From Uranotaenia lowii (Eukaryota; Arthropoda; Insecta; Diptera; Culicidae), in assembly GCF_029784155.1 (NCBI RefSeq), contig NC_073691.1, forward strand, positions 63,108,822 to 63,172,821: a stretch of 64,000 bases of DNA, given 5' to 3'. The position numbers and the translations under genes were made by a program. Positions within the stretch are counted from its first letter, which is position 1, and each line of letters starts with the position of its first letter. Positions 35,073 through 45,560 of the stretch are shown here, one piece after another. The notes beneath the pieces were generated by a model, which saw nothing but the letters and a program-made list of their open reading frames with translations, did not search any database and was not told the origin of the DNA.

Positions 35073-36007
35073 GGGGAACTGGGTATAAAATGCGCAGTCG
35101 GGACAAGATGCGCCACCATCAGTATTTCACTAAACAAACATTGTTCAACATTTCTGAAAATGCCAGTTTGTTCTTTTTACATTTTTATGCGTTTATAAAC
35201 ACTTGTGGACCTTCTAAGTTTTCTATGTTGCGTAAATTTGACGAAAAAAGAAAACAAATTTTTTTGGGAGCTTTCCTTGCAATTTTTCAACTTTTCTCAT
35301 AAGGAATTACAACATCTACCAGCAAAACATTTATCTGGCATCTGTTCCAATGATGAACATGGGTCTTAACAATCATCACACAACGAAAAATTTCCTAATT
35401 GAATTATTTTTTCTGATATTTTTAACGATTTTTAATAAGCATGTCTAGGCAGGGCAAAACGCGCCATGTCCGTTTATCTTTAAGTATGTTTCATATGTGT
35501 TTAAATTTATATGCAGTATTCATCACATCAATTTTAAGGATATTTATATGTTGAACTGGAAATCATAACTTGAATATAAACGAATATATTTAAAATTCGT
35601 AAATTTAATATAGATTTAACTAACGATTCACAAAAACGTCAGTATATCTGGCAGCACTGCGCGTAGCAATACATTTTTCCATCTGTGAAGTAGAAAAGAA
35701 GTGTTTTTACCTGGCAACCACTTTCGGGGGCCCTTGAATTAATAAACACTTATTAATCGTTAAAAGGCGCGTTTGGGTACACACATATGCGCACTTTGCC
35801 CCGAACGAAATGAAAATCATACTTTAGAAAGCCTTTCAAAATTTAACGATTGAGAGGTATATATTTGGTATAAGTGTTCCTGTTTGTATATTTCTGGTGA
35901 AAAACAGTCCCCTTTTCAAAACTCTTCTCGAATTTACTGGATTGCATTCTTCATTTACGAGTAATGAAAGATTCTTCTTAACGTGGGCGTCTTACCCCCA
36001 GTTCCCC
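35073..36007. mobile_element. TA-flanked miniature element with GGGGAACTGGG ends
   Basis: The left end is GGGGAACTGGGTATAA, the right end inverted is GGGGAACTGGGGGTAA, each against TA (35071-35072, 36008-36009). Non-coding. Its GGGGA start is reminiscent of the element at 3604-4579 but the sequences differ beyond that. Inserted about 40 bases upstream of the TATA-like box of the nested gene. Confidence 0.75.
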
Positions 36008-36047
36008 TACATCGGACGGCTCCCGTCGTTGGCGTGCATGGACGGTG

Positions 36048-36090
36048 TATATACACAATCAAAGATGGGGCGCGCGCGTTTGTCAGCACG
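36048..36090 (+). promoter_or_regulatory. Candidate core promoter of the nested plus-strand gene
   Basis: TATATACA at 36048-36055 is followed 35 bases on by TTTGTCAGCAC (initiator-like TCAG at 36083-36086). The spacing is a few bases longer than ideal. The next ATG in good context, CCAACATGA, is at 36200. Confidence 0.4.
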
Positions 36091-36199
36091 TGTGTGCGTT
36101 TGTTGTGTGTGTGTGTGGAAAAAGGAAAACGTGTGCCCACCACCATCGATAACGAGCACACTCCATTCGCACATTCGCCCGCTCGCTCTATTCACCAAC

Positions 36200-37047
36200 A
36201 TGAAAGTAATAAACAGCCCCCGATCAGGCCGTAGAGATAAGTTAGTACCTACATACCTATGTGGTTTATCTATAGGTGGGGACAACTAAAACTTTAGTAT
36301 TAGTTCGTTGTGTACGGATACAATGTTTATGAACGATTGTGACGTAACGCGACGCCATCATGGAGTCAAGTGTTTAGCGCCCAAATGTAGCCATGGGGAC
36401 TTATTAGGAGGACGCAAACAAACTTGTTTATTATTTAGAAGGAATAGCGTCGCCGTGCTGTGGTGCGTTAGAAAAAAAAGCGTAAATGAAAGGGTGCTTT
36501 GATTGTTATTTATGAAACTGCAAGGAACATTGTATGCCGCCGGTGAATGGCGTCTTCAACGTCGAGACGCTAATGAACGATTGTGACGTAGCAATCAAAA
36601 CATTGAAAAATCCGATTCTCACACTCGTGCAAGGGTATTCTTGTCCCCACCTCTAGATAAACCACATAGCCTACATACATCATTGTGGACGAATTTCAAC
36701 AAGCTCTTACTAGGAAACTAGAGATTCTTACCGAGAGAGAATTTTCCTCCATCGCTATCGTTGTATTAGTCGGAAGTAACACACATAGCTGTCCGAGATG
36801 TAAAAAGAGGGAAATTGTTTTGGTTGCATGTGTGTAGGTCCTGCTTCATGCACCATGCTTCATGCAGAAGGGAGTTGAGAACTTCACGGAATACAAACAG
36901 ACAGACTCGCCCAAGGAAGTTATTGACAACCATCATCGGACGACAACAACGACTGCTGCGTTTGTTGTTCAAAGCACAACCGAGGACGAAGCATCAAGCG
37001 TCTCCATCATTGTCGAAAAATCCAGCTTAGTAATAGGCGTTTGGTAA
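36200..37047 (+). pseudogene. Nested plus-strand coding frame, broken by a MULE element and one in-frame TAG
   Basis: ATG 36200 opens MKVINSPRSGRRDKLVPTY (19 codons), ending exactly at the last base of the first 9-bp duplication of the inserted element. After the second duplication copy the same register continues IIVDEFQQALTRKLEILTER, an EFSSIAIVVLVGSN hydrophobic stretch, then THSCPRCKKREIVLVACV, an in-frame TAG (36835-36837), and on through QKGVENFTEYKQTDSPKEV, a TTTTTAAF run and EDEASSVSIIVEKS to TAA at 37045. Codon choice looks coding. A single exon with TATA-like box and AATAAA suggests a small gene or retrogene of about 142 codons. CPRC could be half of a metal site. The TAG is either a disabling mutation or the true stop. 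I do not recognise the protein. Confidence 0.5.
36257..36669. mobile_element. Mutator-like miniature element (413 bp) inside the nested gene
   Basis: The inverted ends are CTATGTGGTTTATCTATAGG and CTATGTGGTTTATCTAGAGG, continuing TGGGGACAA, and are flanked by an exact 9-bp duplication CCTACATAC (36248-36256, 36670-36678). A 9-bp TSD with long TIRs is the mark of Mutator-like elements. GAACGATTGTGACGTA occurs directly repeated near both ends (36331 and 36574). No transposase. Confidence 0.85.
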
Positions 37048-37191
37048 CATGTTTTAAATTTTTGTTTTTTGTAACTCCGCTCTAAAATGTTTGTCTTTTG
37101 TTTTGAATAGGCCTGCATTCTGTACCAAATGTATGTTTTGTCGATAGGGATTCTCCCCCTCTTCCTCTTCCATAGTGAAGAGGGGAACTTT

Positions 37192-37197
37192 AATAAA
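37192..37197 (+). terminator. AATAAA polyadenylation signal after the nested frame
   Basis: AATAAA lies 145 bases after the TAA of the nested frame, a normal distance for a short insect 3' UTR, and is followed by T-rich sequence. Confidence 0.4.
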
Positions 37198-37587
37198 AAC
37201 ATTGTTATTATCTAAATAACGCAATGTACCACATTTGGTTCTATTTGTTTGATAAGTTTTTGATTAATCTATCTATATCTATATGTATTATACATGCAGA
37301 TAAACACCAAAATATGAGTGTTAATAACTATAGCAGCTTTGCCTACTGGCGACACGGCGCATACGTCGCGACGTTGAGAATCATAACGACGCATCACGAG
37401 TTTCCTAGGAAACTTTAAGCATGCAATTGATGGCCTAAAGAAAATCAACAGTAAATAACGTAAACAATGTTTGTGTACTACATGGAAATCGCCTGCTGGA
37501 CTGAAAAAAGAATAATAAATCTTCAAATGACAAGAATCTCCCTAGTAAAAAGTGTCGCTAGCAAAACTGTCGCTATTCGTTTTGGTG

Positions 37588-38625
37588 CTATACACATAAT
37601 ATAAAAATGGATTTCTGTCTGTCTGTCTGTCTGTTCCCTATAGACTCGAAAACTACTGAAGCGATTTGCGTGAAACTTGGCATATGAGGGTATTGGAGGC
37701 CGGGAAATGTTCCTTTAATAGTTTGGGACCCCTCGCTCGTTTTGGAAGGGGGGAGGGAGTCTCTTATATAAAAGTAGTAAGTCTTCATAACTCGAGAACT
37801 GATAATCGAAATCGAACCAAACTTGGCACGGGTGGGTACTGGGGTACGAGGATTTTTTCTAAAATATTTGATACCCTTCCCTCCTTTTAGCGGGGAGATA
37901 GGAAGGGGGGACTTAGTTAACATTTTATTACATAACTGAACTAATCGTGCTAATGGAACCAAGGCGGGTAGTGGAATACGAGAAATGGTTCGATGATTAT
38001 TTCCTATGATTATTTCAGACCCCTTCCTCCTTCCAGTGGAGACAGAGGTAGGAAGAAGGGGGCATTTCATACCTTTTTTATAGCACAACTTGAAAACTAT
38101 ACGAGCAAGTAGAACCAAATTTGGCATGGAAGGGTATTTGGGTACGTTAAATAGTTCTATGAATATCCGGCACCCGTCCCTCATTCCAGTGAGGAGAAAG
38201 TCTGAAAGGGGCTCCTTTTCAAATTTCAGCATAATTGGAGAGCCGATCAAGCAAATTGAACAAAATTTGACGTGGGAAGGTATTTGATTACGAGAAATGT
38301 TTCTATGATATTTACAGAACCCTTCGTTCTTCCAGTTGGAAAATCTTAAAGGAAGAGGGTGCTCTTTTAAAAAATTTTACATCACTCTGGAACTTACCCA
38401 GCAAACGGTTAGATTTTTTTTCTTGGAAAAGTATTTGAGCACAGTTTCTGTGGTACTACTGCTTCCTTCCAATGGGGTGACAGGAAGAAGAGAGAGGGGG
38501 GCTCCTTTACAATTTTTCGCATGACTCTAGAACTAATCGAGCAAATGGAAACAACTTTGGCGTGACGTTATTTTGCTGCAAATAATGTTTCTATGATAGT
38601 TTGAGACCCTCTCCACATTAAAAAA
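37588..38625 (+). mobile_element. Helitron-like unit 1 with ~145-bp tandem repeats (3' end not seen)
   Basis: The start resembles that of the third unit: ATATAAAAATGG, then a TCTG microsatellite (37613-37632) and TTCCCTATAGACTCGAAAAC. It is followed by about six tandem monomers of 139-151 bases, each opening near CATAACTCGAGAACTGATC and containing GGAACCAAATTTGGCATG, GGGTATTTG and a purine-rich GGGAGATAGGAAGGGGG-like part. No Rep/helicase frame. The 220-residue minus-strand frame across these monomers is read-through of repeats. The assignment rests on similarity to insect Helitron-like ends and on the CTAG termini of units 2 and 3. Confidence 0.5.
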
Positions 38626-39245
38626 GGGACAGCAAAGATTCAATGTATAAAAAATATTTTGGTCTAAGTTATAAACTTATGAATCAAAAAATCCAGAGTC
38701 ATAAAAAGAACTAAAACACGGATTTGAAAAAAAAATGATTAAGATTTCAAAATAAAAAAAGCTGCAATATTATTTTTAAAAAAAACTTTAGAAATTTTGA
38801 AATTGAATTGAAATTTTTTTGCAAATAAATGATAAGTTAAATAACTAGGTGGTGGACAGGTTTTGATGTATTTCGACCAATTATTGTATTTACAAATATT
38901 TTTGTAGAACATGTGGGGAGGGGAGAGTTATTACATATTCATTGTAAAATATATCAGAACTCGAACAATTTTCAAACGATTTTGATCCAATTTGACACAT
39001 CAAAAAATTCTTGATGTCATGAGAATATTTGAAGATTTCTAAGCGTTAACCGTTTTTTTTAAAGGGGGCTCCCATATAAAATGTTTACAAATATTATCTA
39101 ATTTGAACAGTTTTCGAACAAATTTTGTCAAAAATTTATCAAACATAACACGATGAAATGATTTATTGATTTGGCAAACAGGTTTTAATCTAATTATATG
39201 ATATGTTGTATTGAAAGACTCTTTCCATTGAAATAATGAGGGCAC
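38626..39245. other. AT-rich spacer between Helitron-like units 1 and 2
   Basis: The last part (39060-39240) is a diverged copy of sequence inside unit 2, so unit boundaries here are uncertain. Confidence 0.4.
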
Positions 39246-40130
39246 ACATCTATCTTCTAAATCTATGAAGTGAATGTTTGTCTGTCTGTCTGTCTGTTTC
39301 CTATAGACTCGAAAACAACTAAACCAATCAATTTGAAATTTAATATGTAAGAGTCTTTGGGATGGTTTCTAAAATTTGGTTCGTAGCCGTTTTCAAGACC
39401 GAGAATGCTTTCTATAATACTTTCAAATCTCTCTGAATCTTAATAGAGGGGGCTCTCATACTAAATTACAAAAAAAAATTGACAGAATTTGCACAATTTT
39501 CGGATACTACTGAACCGATCAACGTATTTTTTTTGTGTAGCCGTTTTCAAGACTGGAAATGGTTTCTATCATTCTTTTAAACGCTTGCAAATCTAGGAAC
39601 CAAGGGGCTCCCAAACAAAATAAACAAAAATTGTCAAAATTTTAACAATCCTCTAAAAACTTTTGTTAAAAATTTATAAAGCGTAGGCGTTTCGACATAG
39701 TGAGATGATTTATTGAATTGACAAATAAGTTTTAACATAATTTCATGATATATTGTGCTAACAGATGATTCTTATTTTTACGAATGAAGACTCTCATATT
39801 AAATAAATGTAACATACATATCATAAACAAAACCAATGTCTTAGTGTTTTCATAAAGTTGGCACACTTTTTAAATATGAGCAAATTTGCCTGTTTGACTC
39901 CTCCCGCATCAAAAGGGCGATTTTTTTTTTATTTTATGGGTTTATTTTTTGTATTGAAGATCCCTCCTTGTTTTCTAAAGTGTGGCTCCTCCAACCTACA
40001 AGTCTTAAAGTTACGTTGAGACTCATAATGTTGAAATTTAATTTTAAATAATTTTTTTTTTATTATGATAACTTAAACGAACTTAATTTTTTCCCATGGA
40101 AGGGGTAGCTAAGCACACCCGGTCAGCTAG
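39246..40130 (+). mobile_element. Helitron-like unit 2, ending CCCGGTCAGCTAG
   Basis: It opens with a GTCT microsatellite (39278-39297) and CCTATAGACTCGAAAAC. It carries a second copy of a segment seen just before it (TTGTCAAAAATTTATCAAAC at 39125 and TTGTTAAAAATTTATAAAGC at 39663). It ends ACACCCGGTCAGCTAG with T following, the CTAG|T arrangement expected of Helitron 3' ends. Confidence 0.5.
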
Positions 40131-42404
40131 TACCTATGTATATAAAAATGAATTTCTGTTTGTCTGTCCGTCTGTCTGCCTGTTCCCTATAGACTCTTAA
40201 ACATACTGAACCGATTTACGTGAAACTTGCCAGGTGAAGGCTTCTGAGGCCGGGGAAGCTTCCTATATTAGTTTGAGGCCTCTCCCCCTCAATTTAGTTT
40301 TGGGAGGGGGTCTCTCAAACAAAAGTAATAAGCCTTCATAACTCTAGGACTGATCATGCAAATGGAACCAAATTTTGTATGGGAGTGTATTTCAGTATGA
40401 GGAATGTTTCTATGATGGTTTGGTACCCCTACTTTTTCCAGTGCGGAGATAAGCAAGGGGGAGGGTTCTTTCTTACTATTTTTTACATAACTCGAGAACT
40501 TATCAAGCAAATGGAACCAAATTTGGCATTTAGATAAGGGTATTTGAATACGAGAAATGATATGATTATTTGAGACACATCTCTTCTTCCAACGGGAAGA
40601 AAGAAAAGGGGGAAGGTAGCTTTCATATAATTTATAATTACATAACAATTCTAACAAATGAAACCAAATTTGGCATGGCAGGGTATTTGGGTACGGAAAA
40701 TGTTTTTATGAATATTTGGTACCCCTTACTTCTCAGGTGGATTAAAAGAGGAAGGAGGTCTCCCTTACAATTTTCAGCTAAATTGGAGAACCGGTCAAGC
40801 AAATGGAACCAAATTTGGCATGTGAGGGTATTTGAGTACGAGAAATGTTTCTATGGTAAATTGAGGATAAATTTCTATGAATATTATGTACTCACCGCTT
40901 CATTTAATGGGGAGATAGGAAGGAAGGATGGGACTCCTTTACAACTCTATGAATTACACGGAACCTAACCAATCATCAATGCCTATCTAAGACCTTTCTC
41001 TTTTTCCAGTAGGAAGAAATAAAGGGGGAGTAGGGCTTCCATACAATTTTTATTGCATAATTCGATAACTATTCGAGCAAATAGAATTGAATTGACATGC
41101 TAGGATATTTGAATATGGGAAAACTATTTTATGATTGATTGAGCCACCTCCCTACTCTGATTAGAAGGACAGAAAGAGGGGAAGAGGCCCATGCAATTTT
41201 TGCAATACTCGTTAACTGATCAAATGGACAATCAAATTTAGAATGCGAGGGTATTTGGGTGAACGAAATGCTCCCAAGATGGTTTGAAGCGGGCTCCTAT
41301 AAAAAAAAATCCTGACTGGAGAAATAATCGAGCAAATAGAACTTAATTTGGCATGGGAGCATATTTGGATACGCAAAAACATTATATGGTTGTTTGAGAC
41401 CCATTCTTGATCTCAATGAACAGATAGGAAGAGGGAAGGTGGCAACCACAGTTTTTGTTTTCAAGATCTCGACATCTTCAGTTGAAATGCACCGAATTTG
41501 GTATGGGATGGTATTTTGATGAATGTTTCTTTAATTCTAATGTTATAGGGTCTCACCCTTCCCTTTTTCCATTGAGTGAGATAGTAAGAGGAGACGGGAG
41601 TTCCATACACAGGAAAGAAGCCAACTTTAGTAGGTGAGAATATTTGGGATGGAGAAATGTTTCTATGCTTCTTTGACAACTCTCCCTCATTCCAGTGAGG
41701 GTTGAATAGGGAAGAGGTGGGCTCCCAAACGATTTTTTGAAAAACTCGATAACATTTTAAGCAGCTGAGGCCAAATTTGTTATTTGAAAACAACAAATTT
41801 TATAATCTTCTGTTTTTTTCAGGGGGAGATAGAAAAGGGAGAGGAGTGCACCCATAGTTACTTAATGTTTCATTTACTCAATTTTTTTTTTTAATTAACT
41901 CGAGAAATTATTGAGCACAGAAAAGATTTGAGTACGAAAAATGTTTTCTTGATTATAAAACAGGGGGAATTTCATATTTTTTATGACTTGGAAACTGATC
42001 AAGCAAATGGAACCAAATTTGGCATGGGAGAGGAATTTCAAAAGAATAAAATAATTTTTATTGTGAACTTATGAATGAATACATACAGAGGCCTAATTTT
42101 AGACGCAAACCAATAACTCGAAAGCTAATTTTAGGTCAGATTTTAAGTGCCGAAACAATTGTTTAAGAAAATAAGAATAAATCAGTTGAATCATTCAACC
42201 AAGTAGGCTCATACCACAACAGAGAAGAATAAATCCCTTTTTTATTGCTCTTGAATTTCGCTCAATTTACAACTTTCATTTCATGGGATTGGTATATAAT
42301 GATGTAATTTCAAAATAAAATAATTACCTTAAAAATCGAAATTTAAATCATTTAGAAAAATGCCATCAATTTGAAACGGTGTAGCAGCGCACCGGGTCAG
42401 CTAG
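40131..42404 (+). mobile_element. Helitron-like unit 3 with ~150-bp tandem repeats, ending CCGGGTCAGCTAG
   Basis: It starts immediately after unit 2's CTAG with TACCTATGTATATAAAAATG, then TCTGTCTG-type microsatellite and TTCCCTATAGACTC. About a dozen diverged monomers follow (anchors near 40337, 40490, 40783, 41050, 41205, 41310, 41895 and 41985). It ends GCGCACCGGGTCAGCTAG, followed by T. There is no coding capacity. Non-autonomous. Confidence 0.6.
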
Positions 42405-42900
42405 TGTCAAATAAAATTAAAAAAAAAATAGTCTCCTTTCCTACTCCGCACTGAAAAAAGGAAGGTCCAAAATTTCTCGTACGCTAAACGTTAAGTGAAA
42501 GAAATTAATTAAAAACAAGCAACTGAACTTGCGTTCGCAATTTATGAAAATATTTGATTTGAAATTCATTTGATTGAAAGACGTTAACGAATGCTCCGGA
42601 AATAACAATTTAAATAATGTGATTGAACACATGAAAAGTCTTTATGTGAATAAGAAAATTATGCGATAATCGAATACTCTGATGTTGGTTTTTTGGTATA
42701 CTCCCTTTTCAACTTTTATCACATCATTGTTTACACTGAACCTCGAAAATACCCAAACTTGAGAACTTTCCCCACCATCCCGAATGAAACTCCCTCCCTA
42801 CAGGTTTGGCTATTGACGGCTTAGCCCAAAGTTAAGCTTTTGAAAGAGAACTCATCCTCCAAAATCTGATACTGCAATAAAATGGAAACCAAAAACAAAA
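42405..42900. other. Unassigned AT-rich sequence
   Basis: No feature recognised. CCTCCCTACAGGTTTGGC near 42790 and the Helitron end mark its borders. Confidence 0.35.
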
Positions 42901-42904
42901 AGAA

Positions 42905-42998
42905 AAAAGGATGTGGGTACGGGAATCAAACCCATACCTGCAGTGGTACTGCGATTACCATCAAAGCATGCTAACCACTCGACCACCGAAGAGCTGTT
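42905..42998 (-). repeat. tRNA-like sequence with box A, box B and T run
   Basis: The minus strand has GGTGGTCGAGTGGTTAGC (box A) and GGTATGGGTTTGATTCCCGT (box B with a good T-arm: ATGGG/CCCGT around TTTGATT). This is followed by TACCCACATCC and TTTTTT, a pol III terminator. The 5' acceptor strand does not pair with the 3' strand, so this is a tRNA pseudogene or SINE head rather than a functional tRNA. It may still be transcribed. Confidence 0.5.
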
Positions 42999-43292
42999 GG
43001 GATTAATTTTTACAGCAACGTATATGTGAGGCTTTCTATGAAGGAAGCAGGAATAAAATTATCCCCCAAAACAAACAGTCCTCGCTTTGAACTGACCACC
43101 CAAACGTAGATCTGCAACGATAGAGGTAGTAGAAGCAGATTTGCCAACATTAAAAAACCCCCCAAAAACAGTTCTCCGCTTGAAGGGTAAGTTTGGCATA
43201 TTGACAAGCTGTGATTTCTTCATAAACTTGAGTTGTCAATTTTGAAATCAGGTTTGGGGGTGGAAGTTCTCAAGTTTGCGAACTTTTGATTT

Positions 43293-43571
43293 TCAGTGTA
43301 CACAAAGAATGCAACAACTTGGTTGCGCTGAGAGAACAATGTCAGCAGGTACAAAGCTTGTTAATGCCAGACCGACATAGAATCTTGTGCCGTTTATTCC
43401 ATCTCCCAGGAAGTCATGATTGGAGTAGAATCTGATCTGTGGGTGTAGTACATTTCGATACAGTTTGCAAAACAACATTTTGCGATTTTGATTAGCAGAC
43501 GCTAACTTCGACCAAGTAATCGATTTAATAAGCTCCGCTAACTTTTCAATTAGCGATGCCGAACACTGCAT
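43293..43571 (-). pseudogene. 92-codon open frame, very weak resemblance to an insect odorant-receptor C-terminus
   Basis: The minus-strand frame begins MQCSASLIEKLAELIKSITW and continues SKLASANQNRKMLFCKLYRN, then VLHPQIRF and a hydrophobic YVGLALTSF. The pattern of a tryptophan, then NQ-KML--L-R--HPQ and a hydrophobic closing segment loosely recalls the last intracellular loop and helix of odorant receptors. I consider that only a hint. The LTR element has inserted 8 bases upstream of its ATG; the pre-insertion sequence resumes at 48770. It could equally be a chance frame. Confidence 0.2.
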
Positions 43572-43579
43572 CTGATAAC

Positions 43580-44013
43580 TGTAGAGAATATTGATAGTTA
43601 GAGAATTATAAAACTATTAATAATCAGTAACGTATCGAAATGCACCGCAATAGGAAAACGTAACATTGTGTTATATGATTTATGAAGCTATCTTAGAATT
43701 CGGAACAAATACAAAATCTGACTGGCATCTATGACGTAGAATGCGAGAGTTGATTGAGTGTCAAGAGTTGAGTGAGTACCGGAGTAAAACGAACGCTTCG
43801 GTTAAGATGAGTGTTTGGTTTTAAATATAATAGAGAGTTTCCCGGAGAGGAGATGCTTCGGGATCGGTCGAGTAAAGAAAAATCAGTTTGTAAAGGATTG
43901 TTGAGAAGCGCGCATCATTTTTCCTGTCAGTCATTAATGAATTGAATGGAAAAAGGAAGAAAAGTCAGTATTGGAAATCTAGGAAGTAACAAATATGTGC
44001 ATCAGTCACGACA
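43580..44013 (+). repeat. Left LTR (434 bp)
   Basis: TG...CA ends. It contains TTTTAAATATAATAGAGAG (TATA-like, about 43821-43839), then GGAGATGCTTCGGGATCGGT. No clear AATAAA. Identical by eye to the interrupted right LTR. Confidence 0.9.
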
Positions 44014-44321
44014 ATGGCGTAGTAGGTAGGCTTGTAGATATATATCGGAAAAGTTTATTTAAAAGGAGCTGATAGAATGGCAAAGTGGAGTGCGATAAGT
44101 TTGTTTCTTGGTATTTTGAAAGCTTCAAGATGGCGACCAAATAATTTTGCTGTTCCAAAGAGCGAGTAGAAAATGATGGTGAGTTATTTTATGTAAAATT
44201 TTATAGTCTGGATTTGAATTTGAAAAATAGATATTCTCTGTTTGACTGCTTGAAAGTAAGTGACACCCAAGAATATGTTGATTAATATTATGGAGTGAAT
44301 TTTAAAGTGAATTAAAACAAT

Positions 44322-45560
44322 TCCGTTGGGGTGATAAGAGTTCCAATTGTCCCACTAGGGAGAATCACAATCCCTAGCGGGTGGGATCAATTTTTTAAAA
44401 AAAATCAAAAAAGTGAAAAAAAAAAAATTGAAAATAGGCAATGAAAATCCTTAATATGGTTCATCACTGGGGAGAATTACAGTCCCTAGAGGGCGTAATT
44501 AATTTTTGAAAAAACCCTTAGAGAGTTTATTAATTCAAGGGTTTACAATTTTAAATATTGTAAGTCATTTTTAAGATCAATAAAAGTTTCTAATGAGGAA
44601 AACTGATTCAAAAATAAGTCTGAATAATCAAGAAAAATAAAATAAAAGTCCCGTTGGGGTGGATAAGGTCCACAAAGGTTTAATATTTTTCAAGTTAAGT
44701 AAGAAAATGTCCAATTAGGGTTAACAAGAGTCCCTAATGGATAGAATTGATTCAAAAAAAAGTCTGAAAAAGTAAAGAAATTAGAATTACTATTACTATA
44801 AATACTTCCTTGACCCTAACTATGATTTTATATCGATGGGCTGACGTTAAATCAATAAAGCACAATTACAATTACAATTATAGTCCCGCTGGGGTTGATA
44901 AAGTCTCCAAGGGTTTATGTTTTCAAGTAAAGTTATGAAAAAGTCCTATTAGGGTTAATGAAAGTCCCTAATGGGTAGAATTGATTCAAAAGTAAGTTTG
45001 AATAAGCAAAAATAATCAAGTAAAAGTCTCGTTGGGGTGGATAAAGTCCCCAAAGGGTTAATGTTTTTCAAGTAAATTAATAAAAAAAGTCCTATTAGGG
45101 TTAATGAAAGTCCCTAATGGGTAGAATTGATTCAAAAGTAAGTCTGAATAAGCAAGAATAATCAAATAAAAGTCCCGTTGGGGTGGATGAAGTCCCCGAA
45201 GGGTTAATGTTTTTCAAGTAAATTAATAAAAAAAAGTCCTATTAGGGTTAATGAAAGTCCCTAATGGGTAGAATTGATTCCAAAGTAAGTCTGAAAAAGT
45301 AAAGAAAATAAAATCATAGTCCCGTTGAGGTTGATAAAGTCCCCAAGGGTTAATGAAAATTTAAGAGAAAAGAATGAAGATCAATGATTAGAAGTGATGA
45401 TAAAAGGGCAGAGAAGGAAAAGTCAATGAAAGTCCCTAATGGGTAGAATTGATTCAAAAATACGTCTGAAAAAGTAAAGAAAATAAAATTATAGTCCCGT
45501 TGGGATGGATAAAGTCCCCAAGGGTTAATGTTTTTCAAGTAAAGCAATGAAAAAGTCCTA
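44322..45560 (+). repeat. ~146-bp tandem repeats in the LTR element interior
   Basis: Anchors GTCCCGTTGGGGTGGATAAA and variants start at 44649, 44882, 45026, 45172, 45319 and 45494; the cleanest spacings are 144, 146 and 147. Each monomer also contains GTCCTATTAGGGTTAATGAA, then AGTCCCTAATGGGTAGAATT, with internal dyads of the AGTCCC/GGGACT type. More diverged copies lie at 44326-44520 and, after the purine tract, at about 47330-47460. Confidence 0.8.

Noticed and set aside
37588..38250. 220-codon minus-strand frame
   Set aside because: It runs across several ~145-bp tandem monomers of the Helitron-like unit and repeats similar peptides with drift; no domain.
42905..42998. Functional tRNA gene on the minus strand
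   Set aside because: Boxes A and B, the T arm and a T run are good, but the acceptor stem does not pair and the anticodon arm is not convincing; kept as a tRNA-like repeat.
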